Assembly (NCBI GenBank): GCA_032719365.1
Contig: CM064870.1
Coordinates: 26,416,738-26,480,737 of the forward strand
DNA: 64,000 nucleotides
DNA from: Prinsepia uniflora
Taxonomy: Eukaryota; Streptophyta; Magnoliopsida; Rosales; Rosaceae
Reading direction: 5' to 3'
A program made the position numbers and the translations under genes. The notes under the pieces were generated by a model. It was given only the letters and a program-made list of their open reading frames with translations, was not told the DNA's origin and did no database searches. Positions 1 through 11,496 of the stretch are shown here, in pieces (the first letter of the stretch is position 1; the number at the start of each line of letters is the position of its first letter).

Positions 1-579
1 TTTAAATCCTATATTTTAAACAATCTGACCAATCCAGATCTGATCCCAATAATTAAAGATTAGTGGTCCACGTGTCCCACTCAGAAATTCAGACCAATCA
101 GAGAACGCCACGTGTCCACGCCTCGTAATGCGTGCATAACGAAACCAAACTTCCGTGACCCATAACTTCGTCGTCGAATCTCCGATTTCGGCGTGCCGCC
201 TGTCGTTGGATTCGCATCGACGAAACCTACGTAACGGTCCTTGGCCCTCGGCCATCGGACATCCCGGTCAAAAAGTCAACATTTCCCCCTCTTTCGTCCA
301 AATTACGAAAATGCCCCTGGGCTTCCGTACATCATAACTTTCACCACGAACGTCGGAATCGAACGTGCCACCTGTCTATGAACTCGTGACGTCCCGAACT
401 ACGTCACGGTCATCGGTCAAAGTCCATTTGACCATCCGAAATAAAAGTCAACGTTTTGCCCACACCCAAGGGCAAAACGGTCATTTTGCACAATTCGTCC
501 GAAATCGCCCAACTAATCCCAGATGAGTAAATCACAATTAAATATTATTAAATCCCGATATTCGGGACGGGTCGTTACA
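1..579 (-). repeat. Partial Ty3/gypsy LTR, reversed, cut by window start
   Basis: Read on the minus strand, an LTR begins at 579 with TGTAACGACCCGTCCCG, directly preceded by a polypurine tract (minus strand of 580-595). It runs off the left edge of the window, so only its first 579 bases are visible. It is clearly related to the solo LTR at 25089-28192: both have an inverted start (cccga..tcggg), a block around CAAAATGACCGTTTTG and two copies of a box near GACAGGCGGCAC. It is the 3' LTR of a reversed element whose inner part lies to the right. Confidence 0.8.
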
Positions 580-2512
580 ACCTTCCCTCCTTAAAGAATT
601 TCGTCCTCGAAATTACCAATCACCTTATTCCACAACCACCTTGTGGAAAACAATTCGACCACACATCTGTGTACACTTGTACACCCACATACTGGGACAA
701 CACCAGTCACGTTTGTACCCAGACATCCCATCACAGTCATACGTCATAATTAACAACACTCGACCACCTCGAGTGGACATAATCACCTGATTCGCGATAA
801 AATCGCTCAACCATTAAGCTGACTCCTTCAGCTAGATGGTTCCTTCCTTTACCAATATATCCTTACCTTTGCTCCCATTGGGAGTCGCCAAATCTCATTT
901 GTCAGTCCATGCTGACTCCATCAGTCAAACTGTCATCACTAAGCTTTACCACCATGATAAAGCCCAAACCATCGATTAATCAATGACAACACCACGTACT
1001 ACATCACTCTCGATGTAGCACAAGATCAACCACATGATCACAATTCGCAGGGCAAACCCATTCCTGCGACACGAAATAATCTCAATGTCCATAATTGCCG
1101 ACTCCCTCAGCGAACCAAAACGCTGGGAAATCACGGTGTGATCAAGTCACACAAGGCTACTCGTGGTTACTCAGACCACCAATTCACTCATCCTGAGTGT
1201 ACGTATACCGTCAACTTACTCCATCAAGTGGTGTAACTGGAACACATTGAATACCAGCCCAGCAGTGAACACACATCACAATACTAGGGTTCCACAAGCC
1301 AACCATGGCTAAGAGCACCTGCTCATAAAATCACTGAACCCGACAAGATCAATCTGCCCAGCGCACAGTATCCAATGTCCAGTCCACAATACAGCCAAAC
1401 AAATGATATTAGAACCAAGCCGATTACCAACACATTAGTTACACACCACTGGTACATCCCATGTACCGCCATTAGGCACCACTCAGCCTAACCAGTAACA
1501 ATCCTCGTATAACGTACCCTGAACGTACGTCAATCCAACAGTCCGCCTACAACCACCCAGGTCATAGCCAGACACGTACCAATAATGAATTACCCTTGCC
1601 CAAACCAACCTGAGACAAAGCGTACTCCACCCATCATCCAGTTCTAGTTCCGAATCCGAATTCGCAATTTCGTAAGAAATCCCGAACCCGAACCCAGACA
1701 TCATATTTTTAATCCATTTCCAAATCCGAATCCGAAATCATTATTCCGTAAGCTAGCATTGGAATAATCATTCCGTACCCAAATCCGGTAATCCATTTTC
1801 GAGCTTCGCAATCGAATCCTGAATCGTCACCCAGAAATTCGGTTCCAAAACCCAAAATCTCGTTTACGTCCATCAAGACGTAACATAACCGATCCTATTG
1901 GTTACCCGCTCAAAACACTCGATTGACTTCATAGGGAAGCCAATCCCAATATTCACACGTCAAAGTTTGACAAAATCCGACCACTTCGGAAACCTACTCA
2001 ACCGAGTAACAACCATATGGACTTCACTCCGAAAAGAAGTTCAGTCCCGTCATTTACGACTCACATACCAAGGTAGGAGTGATAAACTCTCCACCCATCT
2101 GGATCATCAAGATCACAATCCATATCCATCGCTACGTCACCCGACAAGTAATATCACGATCCTAGATCGTCACATCGGCCAAAGTCGACAACATCGCAAA
2201 TCAGATCCACCTAGGATCCACACATGCTCACATAGCTAACAATCCATCTGAAAGCTGATCGTAGGGTCTTACACCCTCAATTGAATCCTTCGCCAAATTC
2301 TCTTGGTGGAAAGATGACCACGCATACCACCACCAATTCCAAAATCATACACAACTTCTTGTGTCCAATGACCCCAAGCCAAGCATGGGTCCACCAACCA
2401 ATACACACTCAACGTACTGGTAGCAACAATCATCATCTGCCACGGCAGGAAATAAGAAGTCAACCCCAAAGACTTCGGAATACCAATCACCGGTGTGGAA
2501 ACGAGCACTCCT
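580..2512 (-). mobile_element. Non-coding remnant of reversed gypsy element (3' region)
   Basis: This is the inner part next to the reversed LTR. 580-595 is the polypurine tract in complement. 596-614 holds the inverted motif GAATTTCG/CGAAATT that also sits just after the pol stop codon of the other gypsy copies here. No pol coding is detectable from 615 to 2512, and the small open frames carry no recognisable domain. The stretch 1640-1870, read in reverse, resembles the interior of the LTR at about 41880-42080 (repeated ttcggattcgg-like units and a shared gctagcttacggaat string). The remnant may therefore be an internally deleted element in which LTR interior was joined to the 3' end. It stops abruptly at 2512 against gypsy element 1. 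Confidence 0.6.
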
Positions 2513-2986
2513 CTCGACGCGGGGGAAGCTCCAGTCTGCACCGTGAGGACCCCAGGAGCTTAACTGGACGACGGCGCGGCCTGCGGCGGCGACACGGCGG
2601 CGGTAAGGTCGAAAACCCGAGAACCCGTTTTGATCCCCTGTTTCGAACCAACGTGTTTTAGTGCTAGGAAATTGATTGTGTGATGTTAGAAATGTTCTAG
2701 GGTGAGAGACGAGTTGATCAGGACCGGTTTGGACGACGAAGACGGCGTGGATCACCGGAGAAGACGATCGGACTTTGGCCGTGAGTTTCAACGACGAACT
2801 GGTGAGTTTTCTCCCGTTTTCTTTCCCTTTTGAGGTTGTAGAACCATAGAACAGACCTAGACGACCCTATAGGGATGAACCCCGTCGAAAATGGTGGCCG
2901 GAATTGTACGGTTGAATCGGGTCAAGCCGTGGGTCGATGGCGACCCGGTTCCAGTCAAACGGGTCTGACCCGGTACTGTAGCATGA

Positions 2987-3108
2987 TGACGTCATCATGC
3001 TGACGTCACTTCTGACGTCATGATGACGTCATCCTGTCAGATATTGTCAGACCAGGGACCAATCAGAACATGCTACGTGTCATCTGAAAAGTGTCAGTGT
3101 TGACGTCA
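2987..3108 (+). promoter_or_regulatory. TGACGTCA octamer cluster in LTR
   Basis: Five perfect TGACGTCA palindromes lie at 2987, 3001, 3013, 3024 and 3101, with a partial TGACGTC at 3112. This octamer is the core bound by plant TGA-class bZIP factors (as-1/CRE-like). It lies about 310-430 bp upstream of the LTR TATA-like box. A regulatory role is inferred from motif density only. Confidence 0.6.
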
Positions 3109-3418
3109 TGCTGACGTCGCGTTGACCAGGCGCGTGGGGGCGCGTGTGAACAGTGATTTTGGTGGGGCCGGTACCATTTTCAAGGTTTCGACGATACGGA
3201 TCCAATGGAGGTGGTTTCGTGTCGATCGGAGATCGTTATGTTAGTCAAAATGGGGTTTGAAGCACCGGGAATAGTGCTCGGGATGCGATTTTGAGGCGGA
3301 TCTGTTCTAGGGTCTTGGTATTGATATTATAGGGTCCTTAAGTAACCCTCAGGAATAATAATACAGGTTTATAGAGATCGTTGAGCAGCAAGGACCGAGT
3401 GTGAGTGGGCTGTTTGAT

Positions 3419-3428
3419 TTATAAAAGG
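3419..3428 (+). promoter_or_regulatory. LTR TATA-like box, element 1 5' LTR
   Basis: TTATAAAAGG lies in the middle of the LTR, downstream of the TGACGTCA cluster and upstream of AATAAA at 4134. It is conserved at the same place in all four LTR copies of this family (10571, 54211 and 61784). Confidence 0.5.
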
Positions 3429-4347
3429 CTTGCATGCATAAACTGTTTTACTATTTCCACTGATGAGTCTTATGAACTGTTTATATTTGCTATGTTTTGG
3501 GCATGAGACCCGTCTGGATTATATGTGGATTTTGTTTGGGATGTCCGGGGGACATAGGGTAAACTATACTGTTATTGTACTGTACTTTCCTACCTGTGTA
3601 TATTGTCTCCTCCAGGGAGGGTCGTTGGCCTGGGTGGACCCTGGAGTAGTCACGGGGCTCTGACTGAGTGGAGTTGACCCCCGTTGGGCTGCTTACTCTC
3701 AGGAAGGCATGTTTATATACCTCTGGCAGTGACCGGGATACCGGGAGCTGATGTACCTAGAGAGTCTCGGGTGTGAGACCCTGAGTGGCAACGCGTAGCC
3801 TTAGAACCGTGACATCATTTGGGTTGGGTTTTACAGTGCACTGATATGTTAGTTTCACCTTTCGATTATTATTGTGGTTTACTTGTTATGATTTCATTAT
3901 AATATGATATTTTCACTGCATGCAAGATTTGGAAAACGGAGGGGTAAAACCTTATGATTATTTTATTATTAAATTGATTTCTAAACTGTTATTTTTGGCC
4001 CACTCACCCTTGTTTTACTGACCCCTCCAGACCCTGACACGGAAATAGAGGAGGAGGACCCGGAGGAGGAGGCAGAGGTTTAGTTTGCCTAGCTGTGCAC
4101 CTGTACACCCACTTGTGGGTAGGTTGAGCACCGAATAAATGTACTCTGACTAGTGTGCTCACATGTTGTATTTTACTTTCCCTTGTCTGACAGTATCACT
4201 TTAAACACTGTGTTTGTACGTTATCTATCTATTTGAGTCTTCGGTTTTTATTCAAGGGTAATTTTGGTATGTTTAGAGTCATTGTCAGACGGGAGCGGGG
4301 CACGTCCCCGGGTGGTCCGAGTGGGATTGGGACGGGTCCTGTCAGCT

Positions 4348-4359
4348 TGGTATCAGAGC
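4348..4359 (+). other. Primer binding site, tRNA-iMet
   Basis: TGGTATCAGAGC lies three bases after the LTR end (TGTCA then GCT). It is complementary to the 3' end of plant initiator tRNA-Met, the usual primer for this lineage. Confidence 0.9.
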
Positions 4360-4456
4360 ATTAGGATTAGTAGTCAAAGTACTAGGTTAGCGGTTTGTAC
4401 TTTGTACATGGTCGCTTTCGATGTCTTTTAACCTGTTTGCCTCTTACCAGTTGGAT

Positions 4457-5209
4457 ATGCCTCCCCGACGTGAACCCCGTGCACGTGTTGACGAGGGCAA
4501 TGGAGGAAATGGAGACACTGCGAGCATTGAGCGGGCTCAGCGCCTGGGTGCTACGTACTTTAGTGGGGGAACCGACCCTGAGGAAGCACACCAGTGGATT
4601 GACCGCTGGGAGAGGATTTTCGAGGTCATGCACTGTCCTCCGGAGGAGCGTGTCGTACTGGCGACTTTCCTACTGGAAGGGAGCGCCTATCGATGGTGGC
4701 ATAACCTTGTTTTGGCCGGCTGGACCGTTCACACCATTCCATGGGAGACCTTCCGAGAGCGGTTTCTCAACCAGTTCTATCCACGGTCGTTTCGTAACGC
4801 CCGTGAGGCGGAGTTTCTGCAACTCCGGCAGGGAGATCAGACTGTAGCAGAGTACGAGGAGACCTTCCTGATGTTGTCTCGCTTTGCTGAGAACTTCGTG
4901 ATCACCGAGGCAGACCGATGTCGCAGATTTGAGTGGGGCCTGCGACCTGAGATTCAGGCGATGGTGACTGCAACACCCTTTGCTTCCATGAGGGATCTGA
5001 CTGATGCGGCGACCAGGGTTGAGAACAGTATCTTGGCTCGTCAGCTAGCTGAGGGGGAGACACGGCGACGTGATCGCCCACACTTGGGATTCTCGGGCCG
5101 TCGTGGCTCGAAGGGAGGACATTCTGGTGGATCTTCGTCTTCTGGCAGCCGAGGACGTTCTGGTCAGTTCAGGAGTCCTCAGTGGTCTGGACAGCGTTCT
5201 GGAGCTTGA
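4457..5209 (+). pseudogene. gag: gag of gypsy element 1 (ends at premature stop)
   Basis: Encodes the capsid part of the gag-pol polyprotein. I chose the MPPRRE start at 4457; an in-frame ATG at 4421 would add 12 residues. The retrotransposon gag domain is recognisable by DPEEAHQWIDRWERIF, a WWHNL motif and the FLNQFYPRSFRNAREAEF block, followed by a basic Gly/Ser/Arg-rich linker. The frame stops at TGA 5207-5209, where element 3 has TGG (Trp), a G-to-A change. The CCHC knuckle and protease follow in the same frame, so the stop separates capsid from the rest. Without readthrough only a truncated Gag of 250 residues would be made. Confidence 0.88.
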
Positions 5210-8200
5210 CAACGGTCGTACTCACCGATGAGCATCTCACCGGGAGGATACTCGGGTCGACCTAGGGAGGTCACTTGCTTCGCTTGTGGGGAGCCGGGGC
5301 ACTATGCTTCTGAGTGTCCACTGATTCGAGGCAGTACTACGCCAGCACAGAGCTCAGCATCCCAGACTGACAGCAGCCGGACACGCGGTGTTGTGCGTGG
5401 CCGTGATCGAGGAGCTAGAGGACGGGGACAACCTGCAAAGTCTATGGCTCGTGTTTATGCTGTTACCCAGCAGCAGGCCAGATCCATTCCGGGAGTGTTG
5501 ACAGGTACTGTACATATTTATGGTATGGTTGTTCGTGCATTGATGGATTCGGGGGCAACTCATTCTTTTATTTCACCGCGTTGTGCGAGTCTGTTGGGCC
5601 GTGAGGTGACCGCACTTGAGCACGAGATGGGAGTGGGGACACCGATGGGTGTGACCTACCAAGTGAACCAGGAGATACGAGCTTGTCCTGTGGAGATTGA
5701 GGGAGTCGAATTTCTGGCAGATTTAATTCTGATGAATGTTCACGATTTCGATGTGATACTTGGAGTTGATTGGTTGTCGGAGTACAATTCACTCATCGAC
5801 TGTAGTAACATGCGGTTGACTTTGAGAGGGTCGGGATTACCGGAAGTGATATTTCAGGGGGAGTGTGGAGACGCATCACCCAAGGTAATATCTGCACTCA
5901 CAGCTACTAAACTTTTACAGAAGGGGTGTCAGGGTTATCTTGCTTATGTGGTAGAGTCTACGGATGAATCTTTGAGTATTGAGGATATTCCGATTGTGCG
6001 GGAATTTTTCCTGATGTCTTTCCAGGAGATTTACCTGGATTACCACCACCCAGGGAGATCGACTTTACGATCGAGTTACTCCCCGGGACTCGACCGATTT
6101 CACAAGCACCGTATCGTATGGCACCAGCAGAGCTACGGGAATTGAAAATCCAACTACAGGAACTGGTGGATCTAGGGTTTATCCGACCCAGTACATCACC
6201 ATGGGGAGCGCCGGTCTTGTTTGTGAAAAAGAAGGAGGGTAGTTTGCGGTTGTGTGTGGATTATCGGCAGTTGAACAAGGCTACGGTAAGGAATCAGTAT
6301 CCCTTACCCAGGATCGATGATTTGTTCGATCAGTTACGAGGAGCACGATATTTCTCCAAGATAGATCTGAGGTCGGGATACCATCAACTGAGAATAGCCG
6401 AGGGGGATGTTCAGAAAACAGCTTTTCGAACGAGGTATGGGCATTATGAGTTCTTGGTGATGCCCTTTGGACTGACGAATGCACCAGCTGCATTCATGGA
6501 CTTGATGAATCGGGTTTTTCGAGCATACTTGGATAAATTTGTGATTGTGTTTATCGACGACATCTTGGTGTATTCCAAGAGTGTCAGGGCTCATGAGGAG
6601 CACTTACGAATGGTATTGGGTAAACTACGACAGGAACAGCTGTATGCTAAGTTAAGCAAGTGTCACTTTTGGCTAAATAGTATTGGATTCTTGGGTCACA
6701 TTATATCACCCGAGGGGATAAGTGTGGATCCTCAGAAAACGGAGGCTGTGACAAATTGGCCAAGACCGACCACGGTGACGGAAGTGCGAAGTTTTGTTGG
6801 GTTAACAGGCTACTATCGGAGATTCGTAGAGGGTTTCTCCCAGATTGCCGCACCATTGACTCGGTTAACCCGGAAAGGGGTGAAGTTTGTGTGGGACGAG
6901 CAGTGTGAACAGAGTTTTCAGGAATTAAAGTTCCGATTAACCACTGCACCTGTCCTTGCATTACCTGACAGCAGTGGAGAGTTCGTGGTATATAGTGATG
7001 CATCGCTGCAGGGCTTGGGTTGTGTATTGATGCAGAATGGAAAAGTGATTGTTTACGCATCCCGGCAGCTGAAGACGCACGAGTTGAACTACCCTACTCA
7101 TGATTTGGAATTGGCAGCGGTGGTTCATGCTCTAAAGATCTAGAGACATCATTTGTTCGGTGTGACATGCCGAATATTCACCGATCACCAGAGTCTTAAA
7201 CATTTGTTCACTCAGAAGGAACTCAACATGAGACAGCGGAGATGGTTGGAATTGTTGAAGGATTATGATTGTACCATCGAGTACCATCCTGGCAAGGAAA
7301 ATGTTGTGGCTGATGCACTTAGCAGGAAGTCGGCGGGATCAGTTGCGCATTTGAGATTGGTGTATCTTCCTTTGCTAGTGGAACTTCGGAAGAGCGGAGT
7401 TATGTTAGGGATGGACGATCAGGGAGCCTTGTTGGCTAGCTTTCATGTGCGACCCGTGTTGGTCGACAGGATCATCGAGGCTCAACTACAGGACCAGATA
7501 CTCTGTGACTACAGGAACGAGGTTGAATCCGGACAGAGACAAGATTTCTCCGTCAGGGGCGATGGAGCATTAGTAAAGCTTGGGAGATTATGTGTACCTG
7601 CGGTACCAGAGTTGAGGAGAGAGATTTTAGATGAGGCCCACAGTTCGGCCTATGCTATGCATCCAGGAGGGACAAAGATGTACCGTACCCTCCGGGACTA
7701 TTATTGGTGGCCAGGGATGAAGAGGGAGATAGCTGATTTTGTCAGCAAATGTTTGATCTGTCAGCAGGTCAAGGCAGAACGGCAGCGTCCGTATGGGGCT
7801 ATGCAGCCACTTCCAATTCCACAATGGAAGTGGGATCATATTACAATGGACTTTGTCTTCAAGTTACCGAAGACAAGGAGTGGAGTTGATGGAGTCTGGG
7901 TAATAGTGGACCGGTTGACTAAATCAGCGCATTTTCTGCCTGTACGTGAGAGGTACAAGCTCAACCGTTTGGCCCAGCTATTCATTAATGAGATCATCCG
8001 ACTACACGGTACCCCAGAGTCGATCGTGCCGGATCGGGATCCGCGTTTCACATCCAGGTTTTGGAGGAGTCTACAGACTACTTTGGGTACGAAATTGCAC
8101 TTCAGTACGGCATTCCACCCACAGACCGACGGACAGTCTGAAAGGACAATACAAACTCTCGAGGACATGATGAGAGCCTGTGTGTTGCAATTCCAGGATT

Positions 8201-8886
8201 CGTGGGCTGATCGATTGCCATTGATGAAGTTTGCCTACAATAACAGCTACCATGCGAGTATAGGGATGGCACCCTATGAGGCACTGTATGGTCGACAGTG
8301 CAGAACACCGGTATGCTGGATGGAGATCGGAGAAAGAACCGTAGTGGGGCCGGATCTGATGGATATGACCCAGGAGACAGTTCGGGTTATCCGGGAAAGA
8401 TTGAAGGCGGCCCAGGATCGTCAGAAGAGCTATGCGGATCGGCGGATCCGAGATTTAGAGTTCGAGGTTGGTGACTTTGTCTTTTTAAAGTTATCGCCGT
8501 GGAAAGGGATTCTTCGTTTTGGACGACGTGGGAGATTGAGTCCTCGTTATATCGGACCATATGAGATTGTCGAGAGGATTGGTCCAGTGGCTTACCGTTT
8601 AGCACTACCTTCGGAGCTTTCCCGAGTACATGACGTATTTCATGTATCGATGCTACGGAAGTATCTTCGGGATGACTCTCATGCACTGCCAGAGCAACCA
8701 CTGGAACTGATGACAGATTTAAGTTTCGAGGAACGACCAGTGCAGATTCTGGATAGGAAGGAAAAGGTTTTAAGGAACAAGACGATTTCTTTGGTTAAAG
8801 TACTATGGCGGAACCACGAGGTGGAGGAAGCGACATGGGAACCCGAGGAATTGATGAGAGGGCAGTACCCATACTTGTTTGAGTAA
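5210..8886 (+). pseudogene. pol: pol of gypsy element 1 (knuckle-PR-RT-RH-IN-chromodomain), broken
   Basis: This is the continuation of the polyprotein. In order: CCHC knuckle (CFACGEPGHYASEC), aspartic protease (DSGATHSF), reverse transcriptase (VDYRQLNKAT, VMPFGLTNAP and catalytic FIDD at about 6553-6564), RNase H (SDASLQGLGCVL, TDHQSLKHL), integrase zinc region (H-H-C-C ending CLICQQVK), catalytic Asp in MDFV, Asp in PDRDPRF and Glu in QSERT, then a GPY-type module and a degenerate chromodomain (WRNHEVEEATWEPEEL). Two lesions: two extra T bases in a T run near 6004-6009 shift the frame after the protease, and TGG became TAG at 7141-7143 inside RNase H. The frame from 7153 to 8886 is otherwise open. 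The integrase motif reads VPDRD where copies 2 and 3 read VSDRY. Confidence 0.92.
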
Positions 8887-8904
8887 ATTTCGACGACGAA
8901 ATTT
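8885..8904 (+). other. Inverted motif after pol stop
   Basis: AAATTTCGACGACGAAATTT overlaps the pol stop codon and forms a perfect 8-bp stem with a four-base loop. The same motif is present after every gypsy body here (596-614 reversed, 39857-39876, 52500-52519, 60073-60092). Confidence 0.6.
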
Positions 8905-8907
8905 CTG

Positions 8908-8921
8908 TAAGGTGGGTAGGT
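8908..8921 (+). other. Polypurine tract of gypsy element 1
   Basis: TAAGGTGGGTAGGT abuts the 3' LTR start and is the expected plus-strand primer. Elements 2 and 3 have TAAGGAGGGTAGGT here, so this copy carries one A-to-T change within the tract. Confidence 0.75.
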
Positions 8922-11496
8922 TGTAACGACCCGAACCGAGAATAATAATAATTTAATGTAAAAAGACTATTTTGCCCCTGAAGGGGGGAAACTTTGACTT
9001 TTGACCCGGGAAACAACTTGGACTTTGACCCATGACTATGACGTAGGTCGGGACGTCACGAATCCGTAGACAGGCGGCACGCCGAAATCGGAGTTCGTAT
9101 GAAGAAGTTATGGTCAAGGAAGCGTTTTAGCGGAATTTACGAACCGAGAACAACGGAATAAAATATTAATTTATTACGGGAATCCGTGCCAACCTAATAT
9201 TTAAATCAAACCGGTGGATTGGTGACAAGTGTCACCCATCCAAGCCTACACTATTCCCATAAAGCAACTTACACTATTTAATCCATTTTTATATTAATTA
9301 TTTTTCCCTCTATTTGATTTCAGCCATTGGATCTCCTGTCCAATTGAATCCTGGCCCTTCATTCTCATCTGCTTCCCTTATTCATGCACGATCTCTGCCT
9401 TTTCTTACAAACACACACAAACACACATTCATCCCCCCCCACAACCCGTGCTTCTTCTTCCATTTTCTCTCGACCAAGGCGATCAAACCAGCCATCCTTA
9501 TCACACCAGACGACCACCCACATCACTACCATTGTCTGGTCTTCACCACCGTTCAACGCCGGAAACAACCAGCCCGTTTTTCCCGTCCGAAATCCCGTCC
9601 AAAAAGCACGACCCGAAACACCAAGGAAACTGGTCCAAGAAGCAAACCGTGACAACCACACCACCTCGACGCGGGGGAAGCTCCAGTCTGCACCGTGAGG
9701 ACCCCAGGAGCTTAACTGGACGACGGCGCGGCCTGCGGCGGCGACACGGCGGCGGTAAGGTCGAAAACCCGAGAACCCGTTTTGATCCCCTGTTTCGAAC
9801 CAACGTGTTTTAGTGCTAGGAAATTGATTGTGTGATGTTAGAAATGTTCTAGGGTGAGAGACGAGTTGATCAGGACCGGTTTGGACGACGGAGACGGCGT
9901 GGATCACCGGAGAAGACGATCGGACTTTGGCCGTGAGTTTCAACGACGAACTGGTGAGTTTTCTCCCGTTTTCTTTCCCTTTTGAGGTTGTAGAACCATA
10001 GAACAGACCTAGACGACCCTATAGGGATGAACCCCGTCGAAAATGGTGGCCGGAATTGTACGGTTGAATCGGGTCAAGCCGTGGGTCGACGGCGACCCGG
10101 TTCCAGTCAAACGGGTCTGACCCGGTACTGTAGCATGATGACGTCATCATGCTGACGTCACTTCTGACGTCATCATGACATCATCCTGTCAGATATTGTC
10201 AGACCAGGGACCAATCAGAACATGCCACGTGTCATCTGACAAGTGTCAGTGATGACGTCATGCTGACGTCGCGTTGACCAGGCGCGTGGGGGCGCGTGTG
10301 AACAGTGATTTTGGTGGGGCCGGTACCATTTTCAAGGTTTCGACGATACGGATCCAATGGAGGTGGTTTCGTGTCGATCGGAGATCGTTATGTTAGTCAA
10401 AATGGGGTTTGAAGCACCGAGAATAGTGCTCGGGATGCGATTTTGAGGCGGATCTGTTCTAGGGTCTTGGTATTGATATTATAGGGTCCTTAAGTAACCC
10501 TCAGGAATAATAATACAGGTTTATAGAGATCGTTGAGCAGCAAGGACCGAGTGTGAGTGGGCTGTTTGATTTATAAAAGGCTTGCATGCATAAACTGTTT
10601 TACTATTTCCACTGATGAGTCTTATGAACTGTTTATATTTGCTATGTTTTGGGCATGAGACCCGTCTGGATTATATGTGGATTTTGTTTGGGATGTCCGG
10701 GGGACATAGGGTAAACTATACTGTTATTGTACTGTACTTTCCTACCTGTGTATATTGTCTCCTCTAGGGAGGGTCGTTGGCCTGGGTGGACCCTGGAGTA
10801 GTCACGGGGCTCTGACTGAGTGGAGTTGACCCCCGTTGGGCTGCTTACTCTCAGGAAGGCATGTTTATATACCTCTGGAAGTGACCGGGATACCGGGAGC
10901 TGATGTACCTAGAGAGTCTCGGGTGTGAGACCCTGAGTGGCAACGCGTAGCCTTAGAACCGTGACATCATTTGGGTTGGGTTTTACAGTGCACTGATATG
11001 TTAGTTTCACCTTTCGATTATTATTGTGGTTTACTTGTTATGATTTCATTATAATATGATATTTTCACTGCATGCAAGATTTGGAAAACGGAGGGGTAAA
11101 ACCTTATGATTATTTTATTATTAAATTGATTTCTAAACTGTTATTTTTGGCCCACTCACCCTTGTTTTACTGACCCCTCCAGACCCTGACACGGAAATAG
11201 AGGAGGAGGACCCGGAGGAGGAGGCAGAGGTTTAGTTTGCCTAGCTGTGCACCTGTACACCCACTTGTGGGTAGGTTGAGCACCGAATAAATGTACTCTG
11301 ACTAGTGTGCTCACATGTTGTATTTTACTTTCCCTTATCTGACAGTATCACTTTAAACACTGTGTTTGTACGTTATCTATCTATTTGAGTCTTCGGTTTT
11401 TATTTAAGGGTAATTTTGGTATGTTTAGAGTCATTGTCAGACGGGAGCGGGGCACGTCCCCGGGTGGTCCCAGTGGGATTGGGACGGGTCCTGTCA
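8922..11496 (+). repeat. 3' LTR of gypsy element 1, complete (2575 bp)
   Basis: Starts TGTAACGACCCGAACC and ends CCTGTCA, giving canonical TG..CA ends. It has four intact TGACGTCA octamers (10139, 10153, 10165, 10253); a fifth site is altered to TGACATCA. The TATA-like box is at 10571 and AATAAA follows about 700 bp later. A CA-rich tract lies near 9410. The ends match the LTRs of elements 2 and 3, placing all three copies in one family. Confidence 0.93.

Larger units (their letters stand above)
2513..4344 (+). repeat. 5' LTR of gypsy element 1 (first 743 bp missing)
   Basis: Collinear with 9665-11496 and ends in TGTCA right before the primer site. It contains the TGACGTCA cluster (2987-3108), a TATA-like box (TTATAAAAGG, 3419-3428) and a poly(A) signal AATAAA at 4134-4139, giving a plausible R region of about 700 bp. 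The missing start includes the TG terminus. Confidence 0.92.
2513..11496 (+). mobile_element. Ty3/gypsy element 1 (Tekay/Del-type chromovirus), 5'-truncated
   Basis: A long-LTR chromovirus in the order truncated 5' LTR (2513-4344), tRNA-iMet primer site, gag-pol (4457-8886), polypurine tract, 3' LTR (8922-11496). The two LTRs align at a constant offset of 7152 bp, so there is no net indel. The first 743 bp of the 5' LTR are missing. By eye about a dozen substitutions separate the LTRs over 1.83 kb, so it is older than elements 2 and 3. Its gag-pol has two nonsense codons and one frameshift, but its reverse transcriptase catalytic motif is intact. It could not supply its own proteins. The lost 5' LTR start means no 5' target duplication can be read. 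Confidence 0.93.

Noticed and set aside
1483..2791. Several open frames of 60-148 residues on both strands
   Set aside because: They are shadows in LTR sequence. The 148-residue frame spans the joint between two unrelated elements, and a similar one at 9365-9943 lies in the LTR copy.
4348..4359. tRNA-like sequence
   Set aside because: It is only the 12-base complement of the tRNA 3' end (a primer site), with no cloverleaf around it.
4421..8886. Endogenous pararetrovirus (caulimovirid)
   Set aside because: It has integrase, a chromodomain-like tail, LTRs and a polypurine tract, and no movement protein; it is a Ty3/gypsy chromovirus.
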